From positions 1 to 10,085 of the forward strand of contig JAAYBE010000178.1 in assembly GCA_012719015.1 (NCBI GenBank): DNA of 10,085 bases. Direction: 5' to 3'. A program made the position numbers and the translations under genes. Shown one piece after another: positions 1-6,929 of the stretch (position 1 is its first letter; every line of letters starts with the position of its first letter). The DNA is from Actinomycetota bacterium (lineage in GTDB: Bacteria > Actinomycetota > Thermoleophilia > UBA2241). Below the pieces are notes generated by a model that ran no database searches, was not told the origin of the DNA, and worked only from the letters and a program-made list of their open reading frames with translations.

Positions 1-562
1 CCAGGACGCGCGCGTCGCTCGTCTGCACGTGCGTGTGCGTGCCCACGACGGCGGTCACCCGACCGTCGAGGTAGTGCCCCATGGCGACCTTCTCGCTGGT
101 CGCCTCGGCGTGCAGGTCGACGAGGATTGTCTCGGCCAGCTGCTGAGCCTCCTCCACCAGGCGGTCGACGATCCGGAACGGGGACATGCCCGAGTGGAGG
201 TACAGGTCGCCGGCGAGGTTGACGACGGCCACCTCCCCGCCCTCCCGCGCCGGGCGGACCGTCAGGCCCCGGCCCGGCGCTCCCACGGGGTAGTTGGCCG
301 GGCGGACGATGCGCTCGTCGGCGGCGAGGAACGGGTAGATGTCCTTCTGCCGCCACACGTGGTTCCCGGTGGTGATCACGTCGACGCCGCCGTCGAGGAG
401 CCGCTGTGCGATCCTGGTCGTGATGCCGGCGCCGTTGGCGGCGTTCTCGCCGTTGGCGACCACGAAGTCGACGGCGCGCTCCTCGCAGAAGCCGGGGAGC
501 CAGCGCAGGAGCGCGTCCCTCCCTGGTTTGCCGAACACGTCGCCGACGAAGAGGATCCTCAT
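1..562 (-). CDS. YmdB-family metallophosphoesterase, 3' part cut off by left edge
   Basis: The first 187 residues of a protein of the YmdB family (TIGR00282-type metallophosphoesterase), whose Bacillus member hydrolyses 2',3'-cyclic nucleotides and related phosphodiesters in the cytoplasm. The dinuclear metal-site residues are all visible: D8 in GDVFGKPGR, E39 and N40 in NGEN, N67 and H68 in GNHVW, H151 in LHAEATSEK, and H176 and H178 in GTHTHVQT. Their spacing matches the family, where full length is about 260 residues, so roughly 70-80 residues lie beyond position 1. The ATG at 562 is chosen because the family begins with exactly this MRILFVGD strand and there is no room for more N-terminus. 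No clear Shine-Dalgarno precedes it; instead a TAGACT hexamer lies 7 bases upstream, suggesting a leaderless message. In other bacteria this gene often follows rny (RNase Y); here it is divergent from two tiny genes. The family call is firm; the substrate in this organism is inferred. Confidence 0.93.
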   Translation of the reverse strand, partial: MRILFVGDVFGKPGRDALLRWLPGFCEERAVDFVVANGENAANGAGITTRIAQRLLDGGVDVITTGNHVWRQKDIYPFLAADERIVRPANYPVGAPGRGLTVRPAREGGEVAVVNLAGDLYLHSGMSPFRIVDRLVEEAQQLAETILVDLHAEATSEKVAMGHYLDGRVTAVVGTHTHVQTSDARVL

Positions 563-569
563 GCGGTCC

Positions 570-575
570 AGTCTA
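570..575 (-). promoter_or_regulatory. Putative -10 hexamer (TAGACT) of the ymdB-like gene
   Basis: Read on the minus strand, TAGACT ends 7 bases before the ATG at 562. It matches the TAnnnT pattern of sigma-70-type -10 boxes. Transcription would start at or one base before the start codon, giving a leaderless mRNA, which fits the absence of a Shine-Dalgarno. No convincing -35 is seen 16-18 bases further upstream. This is prediction by position and pattern only. Confidence 0.4.
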
Positions 576-604
576 CCCGACGCGGGCCGCGCCGACGGTG
601 CGCT

Positions 605-633
605 TTGCGCGGCCGCGCCGACGATGCCATACT
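605..633 (+). promoter_or_regulatory. Putative promoter of the two small Cys-rich genes
   Basis: TTGCGC (605-610) and CATACT (628-633) are separated by 17 bases, the ideal spacing for a sigma-70-type -35/-10 pair. The -35 matches the consensus only in TTG. The expected start near 640 leaves about 3 bases before the ATG at 643, so the message would be almost leaderless. It shares an 80-base divergent region with the promoter of the YmdB-like gene. Confidence 0.4.
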
Positions 634-642
634 TCCGGTGGG

Positions 643-870
643 ATGGCGGGACCCGGCTGCCCATACCTGAGCCGCGAGAGGGCGGCCTTCCGCGAGAGCC
701 TCGACCTCTCGCGGCCGTCGCCCATGTCCACTGTGGTCACCTGGTACTGCGAACACCCGTTCCACGGCATCCGCCTCGAACTCGGCGACACCCTCGCCGA
801 GGTCGAGCGGCGCTGCGGAGCCTGCACGCTCCCGCCGGCCGGGCGCGACCGCCCTCAAGGGGCGCCATGA
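643..870 (+). CDS. Small Cys/His-rich protein, 75 aa, unknown function
   Basis: A 75-residue protein I cannot name. It has two Cys-containing segments, GCPYL (C6) near the N-terminus and WYCEHPFHG (C36, H38, H41), followed by RRCGACTLP (C58, C61). The C/H set followed by CxxC would suit one structural zinc ion. There is no signal peptide or membrane segment, so it should be cytosolic. Codon third positions are almost all G or C, as in the neighbouring genes, which argues that it is real. The ATG at 643 is preferred over an in-frame GTG at 598 because a promoter-like pair ends at 633 and the residues before M16 of the longer form are low-complexity Arg-rich. The ATG at 724 would remove C6. Its stop codon overlaps the next start (ATGA), so the two small proteins are probably made together. 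A regulatory or accessory zinc-binding role is only a guess. Confidence 0.6.
   Translation: MAGPGCPYLSRERAAFRESLDLSRPSPMSTVVTWYCEHPFHGIRLELGDTLAEVERRCGACTLPPAGRDRPQGAP
857..862 (+). promoter_or_regulatory. Ribosome binding site for the 48-aa gene
   Basis: AAGGGG lies 4 bases before the ATG at 867, inside the end of the preceding gene. With the ATGA stop/start overlap it supports translation from 867 rather than from any longer form. Confidence 0.5.
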
Positions 871-1013
871 TCGCGCTGGTCTGCTGGGTACTCGGTCACA
901 AGTGGGAGTTCATGCCCGGGGTCACGCACGGGGACGACGCGCTGTTCGAGTGCCGGCGCTGCGGCAGGTACGAATGGCGCGACGCGGCGCCCGGCGCGCA
1001 GGACTCCGCCTGA
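867..1013 (+). CDS. Zinc-ribbon-like microprotein, 48 aa
   Basis: A 48-residue protein with C7 and H11 in VCWVLGHKWEF and a CxxC knuckle, C29 and C32, in FECRRCGRYEW. This C-x3-H ... C-x2-C layout is that of a minimal zinc ribbon, and the 'LxGHxW ... CxRCGR' pattern is common in very small bacterial proteins of unknown role. The family resemblance is from memory and no function can be assigned. GC-rich third positions, a plausible AAGGGG ribosome site and the 4-base ATGA overlap with the gene before it support expression. The stop is 9 bases from the convergent stop of nuoN, and a hairpin spans this junction. There is no link to complex I beyond adjacency, and the opposite orientation argues against co-regulation with the nuo genes. 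Confidence 0.62.
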   Translation: MIALVCWVLGHKWEFMPGVTHGDDALFECRRCGRYEWRDAAPGAQDSA

Positions 1014-1022
1014 CCTCGCGCC
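993..1022. terminator. GC-rich hairpin at convergent gene ends, possible bidirectional terminator
   Basis: GGCGCG (993-998) followed by CAGG (999-1002) pairs with CCTG (1009-1012) and CGCGCC (1017-1022). This makes a 10-base-pair stem with a 6-base loop and a 4-base bulge (1013-1016). It lies at the end of the 48-aa gene and ends directly next to the nuoN stop, so it could end transcription from both sides. There is no T-run on either strand, so it is not a classical intrinsic terminator. In GC-rich DNA some such pairing arises by chance. Confidence 0.35.
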
Positions 1023-2591
1023 TCAGCCGCCGACGAGCAGCCTCAGCGCCCCCTTGGCGGCGTCGAGCAACGGTCCGGGCAGCAGCCCGACGATCAGCAC
1101 GCCCAGCCCCGCGATGACGACCGCGCCGGCCACGCCGGCCTGCGGGCTCGGCGCCCCGGCCTCCAGCGCGGCGCCCTCCGCCGGCGCCTCCGCGGCCGCC
1201 CCCTCCTCCGCCTCGCGGAAGTACATGTACCAGACCACGCGCAGGTAGTAGTACGCGGACACCGCGCTCATCACCACGGCGACGATGGCGAGCCAGGTCA
1301 GCCCGGCCTGGATGACGGCGGTGAAGAGGTAGAACTTGCCCCAGAACCCCACCGTGGGCGGGATGCCGGTGAGCGACACCATGAACAGCGCCATGAGGAT
1401 CGCCGTCCCCGGCATGCCGCGACCGAGGCCGGCGAGCCCGTCCAGCGAGTAGTCGTAGCTGCGCCGCGCGCGGATCCAGATGAGCACGCCGAAGGCGCCG
1501 AGGTTCATCAGGGCGTAGGCGGCGAGGTAGAAGAGGATCGCGCTTACGCCGACCGTGTCGCCGCTCTTGCCGGCCGCGATGAGGCCCAGAGTCAGGTAGC
1601 CGGCGTGGGCGATGCTCGAGTAGGCGAGCATGCGCTTGAGGTTGCGCTGCGGCAGGGCGAGCACGTTGCCCACCACCATCGTCAGGATGGCGAGGACGAT
1701 CATGACGTGGCCCCAGTCCGCCCACTGCGCGCCCGCCGCCACGAAGAACAGCTTGGCGAAGCCGACGAAGGCCGCCGCCTTGACCGCCGTGGCCATGAAG
1801 GCCGTGACGGGGGTGGGCGCCCCCTCGTACACGTCGGGCGCCCAGCTGTGGAACGGCACCGCCGAGACCTTGAAGGCGAAGCCCGTCACGACGAGCACGA
1901 AGGCGACCACGAGGAAGCCGTCGGCGGCCAGGCCGCCGGCCTGCAGGCGGGCGAGGCCGGCGGCGATGCCGGCGTAGCTGGTGGCGCCGGTGGCCGCGTA
2001 CAGCAGCGCGAGGCCGAAGGCGAGGATCGCCGACGAGAAGGCGCCGGTGACGAAGTACTTCAGCGACGCCTCGCTCGAACGCTCGTCGCGCCAGATGTAG
2101 CCGGCCAGCACGTAGGTGGGCAGCGACATGAGCTCGAAGCTCACGAAGAACGCGATCACGTCGGTGCTGATCGCCATGCCGATCATGCCGGTCACGATGA
2201 GCAGGAGCAGGCCGTAGAACTCGCCCCGCGCGGCGCCGCGCCGGGCGAGGTACTCGTCCGAGAGCATGACCGCCAGCACGCCGATGGCGCAGAACAGCAC
2301 GACGGCGTAGACGGCGAAGTGGTCGTGGCCGATCATGCCGGCGAAGCCGGCGCTGGCCTCCCGGCCGCCGAAGGTGAGGCCGCCGGTGAACACGCGCCAG
2401 ACGGCGGCGCCGCCGGTCCACTCGCCCCATTGGCCGATCGCCACAGCCGCCCCGCACAGCAGGCCGGCCGCGGCCAGCCACGCGAGGACGTCCTTGCGCC
2501 TGAGGAAGAGGTCGACGACCATGACGAGGACCGCCGAGACGGCCACCACGACGCCGGGCAGGAGTACGGTGACGCTGTTGTTCAGCTCCAT
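1023..2591 (-). CDS. nuoN: NADH-quinone oxidoreductase subunit N
   Basis: A 522-residue multi-spanning membrane protein, one of the three antiporter-like proton-pumping subunits of the complex I membrane arm, next to the small subunits in the assembled complex. Family residues are present: E153 in SFELMSLPTY (the TM5 glutamate), K178 in SLKYF, K241 in AFKVSAVPFHSW (the broken-helix lysine), K271 in ATAVKAAAF and K419 in GFWGKF. The APDVYEGAPTPV motif typical of NuoN follows K241. The length is slightly above the usual 480-500 because of an Ala/Glu/Pro-rich hydrophilic loop at residues 461-487 before the last helix. The ATG overlaps the nuoM stop by one base (TGATG), and AGGGGG upstream inside nuoM can serve as ribosome site. 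It is the last gene of the operon and is followed by a convergent gene after 9 bases. The identification is secure. Confidence 0.97.
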   Translation of the reverse strand: MELNNSVTVLLPGVVVAVSAVLVMVVDLFLRRKDVLAWLAAAGLLCGAAVAIGQWGEWTGGAAVWRVFTGGLTFGGREASAGFAGMIGHDHFAVYAVVLFCAIGVLAVMLSDEYLARRGAARGEFYGLLLLIVTGMIGMAISTDVIAFFVSFELMSLPTYVLAGYIWRDERSSEASLKYFVTGAFSSAILAFGLALLYAATGATSYAGIAAGLARLQAGGLAADGFLVVAFVLVVTGFAFKVSAVPFHSWAPDVYEGAPTPVTAFMATAVKAAAFVGFAKLFFVAAGAQWADWGHVMIVLAILTMVVGNVLALPQRNLKRMLAYSSIAHAGYLTLGLIAAGKSGDTVGVSAILFYLAAYALMNLGAFGVLIWIRARRSYDYSLDGLAGLGRGMPGTAILMALFMVSLTGIPPTVGFWGKFYLFTAVIQAGLTWLAIVAVVMSAVSAYYYLRVVWYMYFREAEEGAAAEAPAEGAALEAGAPSPQAGVAGAVVIAGLGVLIVGLLPGPLLDAAKGALRLLVGG

Positions 2592-4183
2592 CAGAACAAC
2601 CCCCTGACGGAGTCGACGAGTTGTGCCAGGGCGCCCATGCCGGCGCTCGCGTCGCTGAGCGACGGCGTCACCCGATCGAGGATGGTCTGGACGGGCACGT
2701 GCAGGAACTCGAGGAAGGTCCGCGGATACACGCCCAGCCAGATGACGAAGACCACCAGCGGGACCAGCGAGGCGATCTCGCGCGCGCCGAGGTCCTTGAG
2801 CGGGAACGACGGCTTGACCTCGTCGTCGCCGCGGTCGTTGTACATGGTGCGCTGGAACATCCAGAGCAGGTACGCGGCGGCCAGGATCACGCCGATCGCC
2901 GCCACCGCCGCCATCCAGCGCGAGTACTCGAACACGCCGTAGAGGCTGAGGAACTCGCCCACGAACCCGCTCAGTCCGGGAAGGCCGAGGGAGCCGAAGG
3001 AGAAGAACAGGAAGAAGCCGGCCAGCACCGGCAGCGGCTTGCCCAGCGTGCCCATCTCGGCGATCTCACGCGTGTGCGTGCGCTCGTAGAGGAACCCGAC
3101 CATGAGGAAGAGGGCGCCGGTGAGGAAGCCGTGGCTCAGCATGACCAGGATCGCGCCCTCCACGCCGGCGGCATTGCCGACCAGCGCGATGCCGGCGAAG
3201 ATGCCCGCCGTCACGAAGCCCATGTGGCTCACGCTCGAGTAGGCGACGAGCTTCTTGAGGTCCTTCTGCATCATGGCCACCAGCGCGCCGTAGATGATGG
3301 CGATCACCGACAGGCCGACGACCCAGGGGACGAACGCGACCGCGGCGTCCGGGAAGAAGGGCAGGCAGAAGCGCAGCATGCCGTACCCGCCCATCTTGAG
3401 CAGGACGCCGGCCAGGATCACGGAGCCGGCCGTGGGCGCCTCCACGTGCGCGTCCGGGAGCCAGGTGTGCACCGGGAACATCGGCACCTTGATGGCGAAG
3501 GCGACGAAGAAGGCGAGGAACGCCCAGTACTGCAGGTGGTAGGAGTAGACGACCCGACTGAGGGACTGGATGTCGAAGGTCAGCGTGCCGGTGTGGTCCT
3601 TGACGTAGTACACCACGGCGATGATCGCCAGCAGCATGAGCAGGCTGCCGATCAGCGTGAAGAGGAAGAACTTGATCGCCGCGTAGATGCGCCGCGGGCC
3701 GCCCCAGATGCCGATGATGAAGTACATCGGGATCAGCATGGCCTCCCAGAACACGTAGAACAGGAAGAGGTCGGTGGCGCAGAAGACGCCGACCATGCCC
3801 ACCTCGAGCAGCAGCAGCGAGATGAAGAAGCCCATCTCGCGATCCTTGACGTAGTGCCAGCTCGCGATGATGACGACCACGCCGAGCAGCGTGGTGAGGA
3901 AGACGAGCAGGGCGGCGATGCCGTCGACGCCCATCCCGTAGCGGATGTTGAGCGGCGCGATCCAGCTCACGCTCTCGGCGAGCTGCATGCCGGCCTGGCT
4001 GACCTTGAACACGACCAGCATCCACACCGAGAGCGCGAACGCGGCCAGCGTGACGACCAGTGCGATGACCTTGTAGACCTGCGGCCTGCCGCGGCCGAAC
4101 AGCAGGATCGCGATCACGCCGGCCAGGGGCAGGAAGGTGATGACGCTGAGGACCGGGAAGCCGATCTGGTCGTTCCAGCTCAT
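2591..4183 (-). CDS. nuoM: NADH-quinone oxidoreductase subunit M
   Basis: A 530-residue multi-spanning antiporter-like subunit of the complex I membrane arm. Diagnostic elements are E147 in FWEAML (TM5), K232 in FAIKVPMFPVHTWLPDAH, K263 in LLKMGGYGM, the KKLVAYSSVSHMG segment (residues 310-322), HGFLTGALF near 351, and E410 in LSGFVGEF. This last glutamate is where NuoM differs from the lysine found in NuoL and NuoN. The length is normal for the family, which is about 500-530. The ATG at 4183 lies one base after the nuoL stop and is preceded by a strong GGGGGAG ribosome site within the end of nuoL. The stop overlaps the nuoN start. No damaged motif is seen. It should translocate one proton per cycle together with NuoL and NuoN. 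Confidence 0.98.
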   Translation of the reverse strand: MSWNDQIGFPVLSVITFLPLAGVIAILLFGRGRPQVYKVIALVVTLAAFALSVWMLVVFKVSQAGMQLAESVSWIAPLNIRYGMGVDGIAALLVFLTTLLGVVVIIASWHYVKDREMGFFISLLLLEVGMVGVFCATDLFLFYVFWEAMLIPMYFIIGIWGGPRRIYAAIKFFLFTLIGSLLMLLAIIAVVYYVKDHTGTLTFDIQSLSRVVYSYHLQYWAFLAFFVAFAIKVPMFPVHTWLPDAHVEAPTAGSVILAGVLLKMGGYGMLRFCLPFFPDAAVAFVPWVVGLSVIAIIYGALVAMMQKDLKKLVAYSSVSHMGFVTAGIFAGIALVGNAAGVEGAILVMLSHGFLTGALFLMVGFLYERTHTREIAEMGTLGKPLPVLAGFFLFFSFGSLGLPGLSGFVGEFLSLYGVFEYSRWMAAVAAIGVILAAAYLLWMFQRTMYNDRGDDEVKPSFPLKDLGAREIASLVPLVVFVIWLGVYPRTFLEFLHVPVQTILDRVTPSLSDASAGMGALAQLVDSVRGLF

Positions 4184-4184
4184 C

Positions 4185-6101
4185 TCAGCTCCCCCAGACC
4201 CAGGCGAACACGGCGACCAGCACGACCATGCCGCCGAACATGTACAGCGCGTAGCTCTGTACGCGACCCGTCTGGATGGGCCGCAGCCCGTCGCCGATGC
4301 GGCCCCACAACCAGGCCACGCCGTTGACGACCCCGTCGATCACCTTGACGTCGACGACGTCCCAGAGCCACTGGGCGAAGCCGAGCGTCGCCCCCACCGG
4401 GACGACGGCGTAGATGTCGTCCAGATAGACCTTGTTCAGGCTGGCCCGGTAGGCCCAGGGCACACGGTCGGCGATGCGCGCCGGCACCTCCGTCTGGCGC
4501 ACGTAGAGCCACCAGGCGATGAGCAGACCCACGATCACGGTCAGCAGCGAGGCGAGCATCAGCGCGCCGCCCTCGCCCAGCAGACGGAACTCGGCGTGGT
4601 GCGGGTGGTAGAACACCGGCTCGAGGAAGCCGTGGATCCAGCCGCCCTCGGGCGGGAGGCCGACCACCAAGCCGAGCAGCGCCGCCGGCACGGCGAGGAT
4701 CACCAGCGGGACCGTCATCGACGGCGGACTCTCGTGGATGTGCGCCTGCACCTCGGCGTCGGCCCGGGTCTCGCCCCAGAAGGTCATGAAGATGAGGCGT
4801 CCCATGTAGATCGCGGTGAGCAGCACCGTCACCATGGCGACCACCCACACCACGTACTCGCCGGCGATGAAGGTGGCGCCGACGATCTCGTCCTTGGCCC
4901 AGAACCCGGCGAACGGGATCATCCCGACCATGGAGAGCGCGCCGACGAGCATGGTCCAGAAGGTGACGGGGATCTTCGTGCGCAGGCCGCCCATCTTGCG
5001 CATGTCCTGCTCGCCGCCCATGGCGTGGATCACGGAGCCGGAGCAGAGGAACAGGAGGCCCTTGAAGAAGCCGTGCGCGAACAGGTAGAAGATGCCGGCC
5101 ACCCAGGCCCCGGCGCCGAGCGCCACGAACATGAAGCCCAGCGACGAGATGGTGGAGTAGGCGATCACCTTCTTGATGTCGTTCTGCGTGATGGCGATGT
5201 ACGAGGCGAGGATCGCCGTGAAGATGCCGACCGCCATGACCACGGTCATCGCCGTCTCGCTCTGCACGAACAGGGGGTACGAGCGCGCCACCATGTAGAC
5301 GCCGGCGTTGACCATGGTCGCGGCGTGGATGAGCGCGCTGACCGGGGTGGGGCCCTCCATAGCGTCGGGGAGCCACACGTGCAGCGGGAACTGGGCGCTC
5401 TTGCCCAGGGCGCCGGTCAGGAGCAGCAGGCAGATCCAGGTGGTGATGCCGGCGCTGATGTCGCCCTTCTCCGCCGCTGCGAACACGCCGGTGAACTCGA
5501 GCGTACCGGTGACCACGAAGATGAGGAACATGGCCAGCGTGAAGCCGAAGTCGCCGATGCGGTTGACGATGAAGGCCTTCTTGCCCGCCTGACTGGCGCT
5601 CTTCTTGCGGAACCAGAAGGCGATCAGCAGGTACGAGCAGAGGCCGACGCCCTCCCAGCCGAGGAACAGCAGCAGGTAGCTGTCGGCCAGGATGAGCACG
5701 AACATCGCGAACATGAACAGGTTGAGGTAGGCGAAGAAGCGGTAGTAGCCCTCGTCGCCGTGCATGTAGCCGATGGAGTAGTAGTGCACCACGCAGCCGA
5801 TGATGCCGACCACCAGCAGCATGATCCCGGTGAGCGTGTCGACCTGGTAGCCCCAGGGCACGTGGAACTGGCCGGCCGTGATCCAGTCGAAGGCGTTCCA
5901 GACGAAGGTCTCGTCGCGGTGGCCGAACGCCCAGACGAACCCGTAGATGCTGAGCGCGGCGGTGACGGTGACCATGGCCACCGGGAAGATGTGCGCCTGC
6001 CTCCCCATGCGCTTGCCGAACAGCAGGGTCACGATGAACCCCAGCAGCGGCAGCAGCGTGATGAGCGCGACGGCGATCTGCAGGTAAGCGGTTCCCTCCA
6101 C
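4185..6101 (-). CDS. nuoL: NADH-quinone oxidoreductase subunit L
   Basis: A 638-residue distal antiporter-like subunit of complex I. Family marks are E150 in FLGWEGVGLCSYLLI, the VNRIGDFGF segment (179-187), K234 in GALGKSAQFPLHVWLPDAM, K347 in HGFFKGLLFLC, and K403/D404 in AGFWAKDEI. The C-terminal part (about 515-638) fits the extra helices and long lateral helix that distinguish NuoL from NuoM and NuoN; the length is typical. I place the start at the GTG at 6101, 10 bases after the nuoK stop, giving an N-terminus that enters the first helix (ALITLLPLLGF) after about 11 residues, as in the family. The longer in-frame ATG at 6173 would overlap nuoK and add a polar, Ser/Thr/Arg-rich stretch not expected in NuoL. 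A small oddity is MVNAGVY, where MVTAGVY is commoner; I do not think this is functional evidence. Confidence 0.97.
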   Translation of the reverse strand: MEGTAYLQIAVALITLLPLLGFIVTLLFGKRMGRQAHIFPVAMVTVTAALSIYGFVWAFGHRDETFVWNAFDWITAGQFHVPWGYQVDTLTGIMLLVVGIIGCVVHYYSIGYMHGDEGYYRFFAYLNLFMFAMFVLILADSYLLLFLGWEGVGLCSYLLIAFWFRKKSASQAGKKAFIVNRIGDFGFTLAMFLIFVVTGTLEFTGVFAAAEKGDISAGITTWICLLLLTGALGKSAQFPLHVWLPDAMEGPTPVSALIHAATMVNAGVYMVARSYPLFVQSETAMTVVMAVGIFTAILASYIAITQNDIKKVIAYSTISSLGFMFVALGAGAWVAGIFYLFAHGFFKGLLFLCSGSVIHAMGGEQDMRKMGGLRTKIPVTFWTMLVGALSMVGMIPFAGFWAKDEIVGATFIAGEYVVWVVAMVTVLLTAIYMGRLIFMTFWGETRADAEVQAHIHESPPSMTVPLVILAVPAALLGLVVGLPPEGGWIHGFLEPVFYHPHHAEFRLLGEGGALMLASLLTVIVGLLIAWWLYVRQTEVPARIADRVPWAYRASLNKVYLDDIYAVVPVGATLGFAQWLWDVVDVKVIDGVVNGVAWLWGRIGDGLRPIQTGRVQSYALYMFGGMVVLVAVFAWVWGS

Positions 6102-6104
6102 GGT

Positions 6105-6110
6105 CCCCCC
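6105..6110 (-). promoter_or_regulatory. G-run ribosome site deciding the nuoL start
   Basis: The sense strand reads GGGGGG-ACC-GTG, with the G-run in the 10-base gap between the nuoK stop and the GTG at 6101. The spacing of 3 bases is short, but this is the only purine run near a start that leaves nuoK intact and gives a normal NuoL N-terminus. Confidence 0.4.
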
Positions 6111-6111
6111 G

Positions 6112-6420
6112 TCAGCCCTTGAGCTCGTCGTACGTGTCGACCTGCACGGTGCGACGGTTGCGGTAGTTGGCAATCACGATGGCGAGGCCGATCGCCACCT
6201 CGGCGGCGGCGATCACGATGATGAACAGCGCGAACAGCACGCCGGCGCCCTCCGCCCCGGCGCGGAAGTTGGCGGTCGCCACCAGGGCGAGGTTCACCGC
6301 GTTGAGCATGAGCTCGAGGCTCATGACCACGAGGATCACGTTACGCCGGGCGAGCACACCGAAGGCGCCGATGCTGAACAGCAGGAACGCCACCAGCAGC
6401 CACCAGAACAGGGCGTTCAC
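6112..6420 (-). CDS. nuoK: NADH-quinone oxidoreductase subunit K
   Basis: A 102-residue, three-helix membrane subunit of complex I (mitochondrial ND4L homologue), of standard length. Both membrane glutamates of the family's proton path are present: E36 in MSLELMLNAVNL and E74 in AAAEVAIGLAI. It starts with GTG at 6420, which overlaps the nuoJ stop as GTGA (4-base overlap), and AAGGGGAG lies 5 bases upstream (6426-6433). The start is therefore well supported despite the rare codon. Translation is probably coupled to nuoJ. The charged C-terminal tail (RNRRTVQVDTYDELKG) faces the aqueous side. Confidence 0.97.
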   Translation of the reverse strand: MNALFWWLLVAFLLFSIGAFGVLARRNVILVVMSLELMLNAVNLALVATANFRAGAEGAGVLFALFIIVIAAAEVAIGLAIVIANYRNRRTVQVDTYDELKG

Positions 6421-6929
6421 GGCCGCTCCCCTTCGCGACGGGCGAGCACGATCGCGCCGACCATGGCGCCGACGAGCACCAGCGAGACGAGCTCGAACGG
6501 GAACACGTAGCGGTCGAAGATGAGCCGGCTGAGCTGGCGCAGGCCCGGCGTCAGGGACTGGTCGCCGACCTTGCCGATGTCGGCCGAGAGGGAGACGACG
6601 GCCAGTACGGCGGCGCCGACCAGCGCCGTGATCGCGGCCACGGCCGTCTGGCGGTTGAAGAACAGCTCCAGACGGCCCGTCTGCACCTCGGTGAGCATGA
6701 TCGCGAAGATGATCACGACGGAGATCGCGCCGACGTACACGAGGATCTGGATCACGGCCACCAGCGGCGCGGCGAGCAGGGCGTAGGCGAACGCCACCCC
6801 GAGGAAGCAGAAGACCATCGCCACGGCGGAATACATGATCCGGCGGAACAGCACCACGCCGAGGCCGCAGACGAGGATCCAGACGGCCACGATCACGAAG
6901 AGCAGGGCATGGAAGTCACCGCCGGGCAT
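6417..6929 (-). CDS. nuoJ: NADH-quinone oxidoreductase subunit J
   Basis: A 170-residue, five-helix membrane subunit of complex I (ND6 homologue), close to the usual 160-200. The family signature is IQILVYVGAISVVIIF at residues 60-75, covering the TM3 region whose pi-bulge rearranges during turnover, preceded by the FCFLGVAFAYALLAAPLVA helix. The last helix ends in AREGERP. The ATG at 6929 shares its A with the TGA of the preceding gene (TGATG) and has a very good GGAGGAG ribosome site 8 bases upstream. In the canonical nuo order this gene follows nuoI. Here it follows a fusion gene with a NuoI-like C-terminal segment, so the local order differs from E. coli. The subunit itself looks ordinary. 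Confidence 0.95.
   Translation of the reverse strand: MPGGDFHALLFVIVAVWILVCGLGVVLFRRIMYSAVAMVFCFLGVAFAYALLAAPLVAVIQILVYVGAISVVIIFAIMLTEVQTGRLELFFNRQTAVAAITALVGAAVLAVVSLSADIGKVGDQSLTPGLRQLSRLIFDRYVFPFELVSLVLVGAMVGAIVLARREGERP

Noticed and set aside
29..670. Plus-strand open frame of 213 codons at the left edge
   Set aside because: It is the antisense of the YmdB-like gene, whose metal ligands are all present on the minus strand.
559..858. Minus-strand open frame of 99 codons opposite the 75-aa gene
   Set aside because: It is Arg/Ala-rich with no motif, and it overlaps the well-supported start of the YmdB-like gene and the Cys-rich plus-strand gene.
5280..5330. MVNAGVY instead of the commoner MVTAGVY in NuoL as a possible functional change
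   Set aside because: A single mild substitution with all channel Lys and Glu residues intact is within ordinary family variation.
6102..6173. NuoL start at the ATG at 6173
   Set aside because: It would overlap the end of nuoK and add 24 polar residues foreign to NuoL; the GTG at 6101 fits family length and lies just after the nuoK stop.
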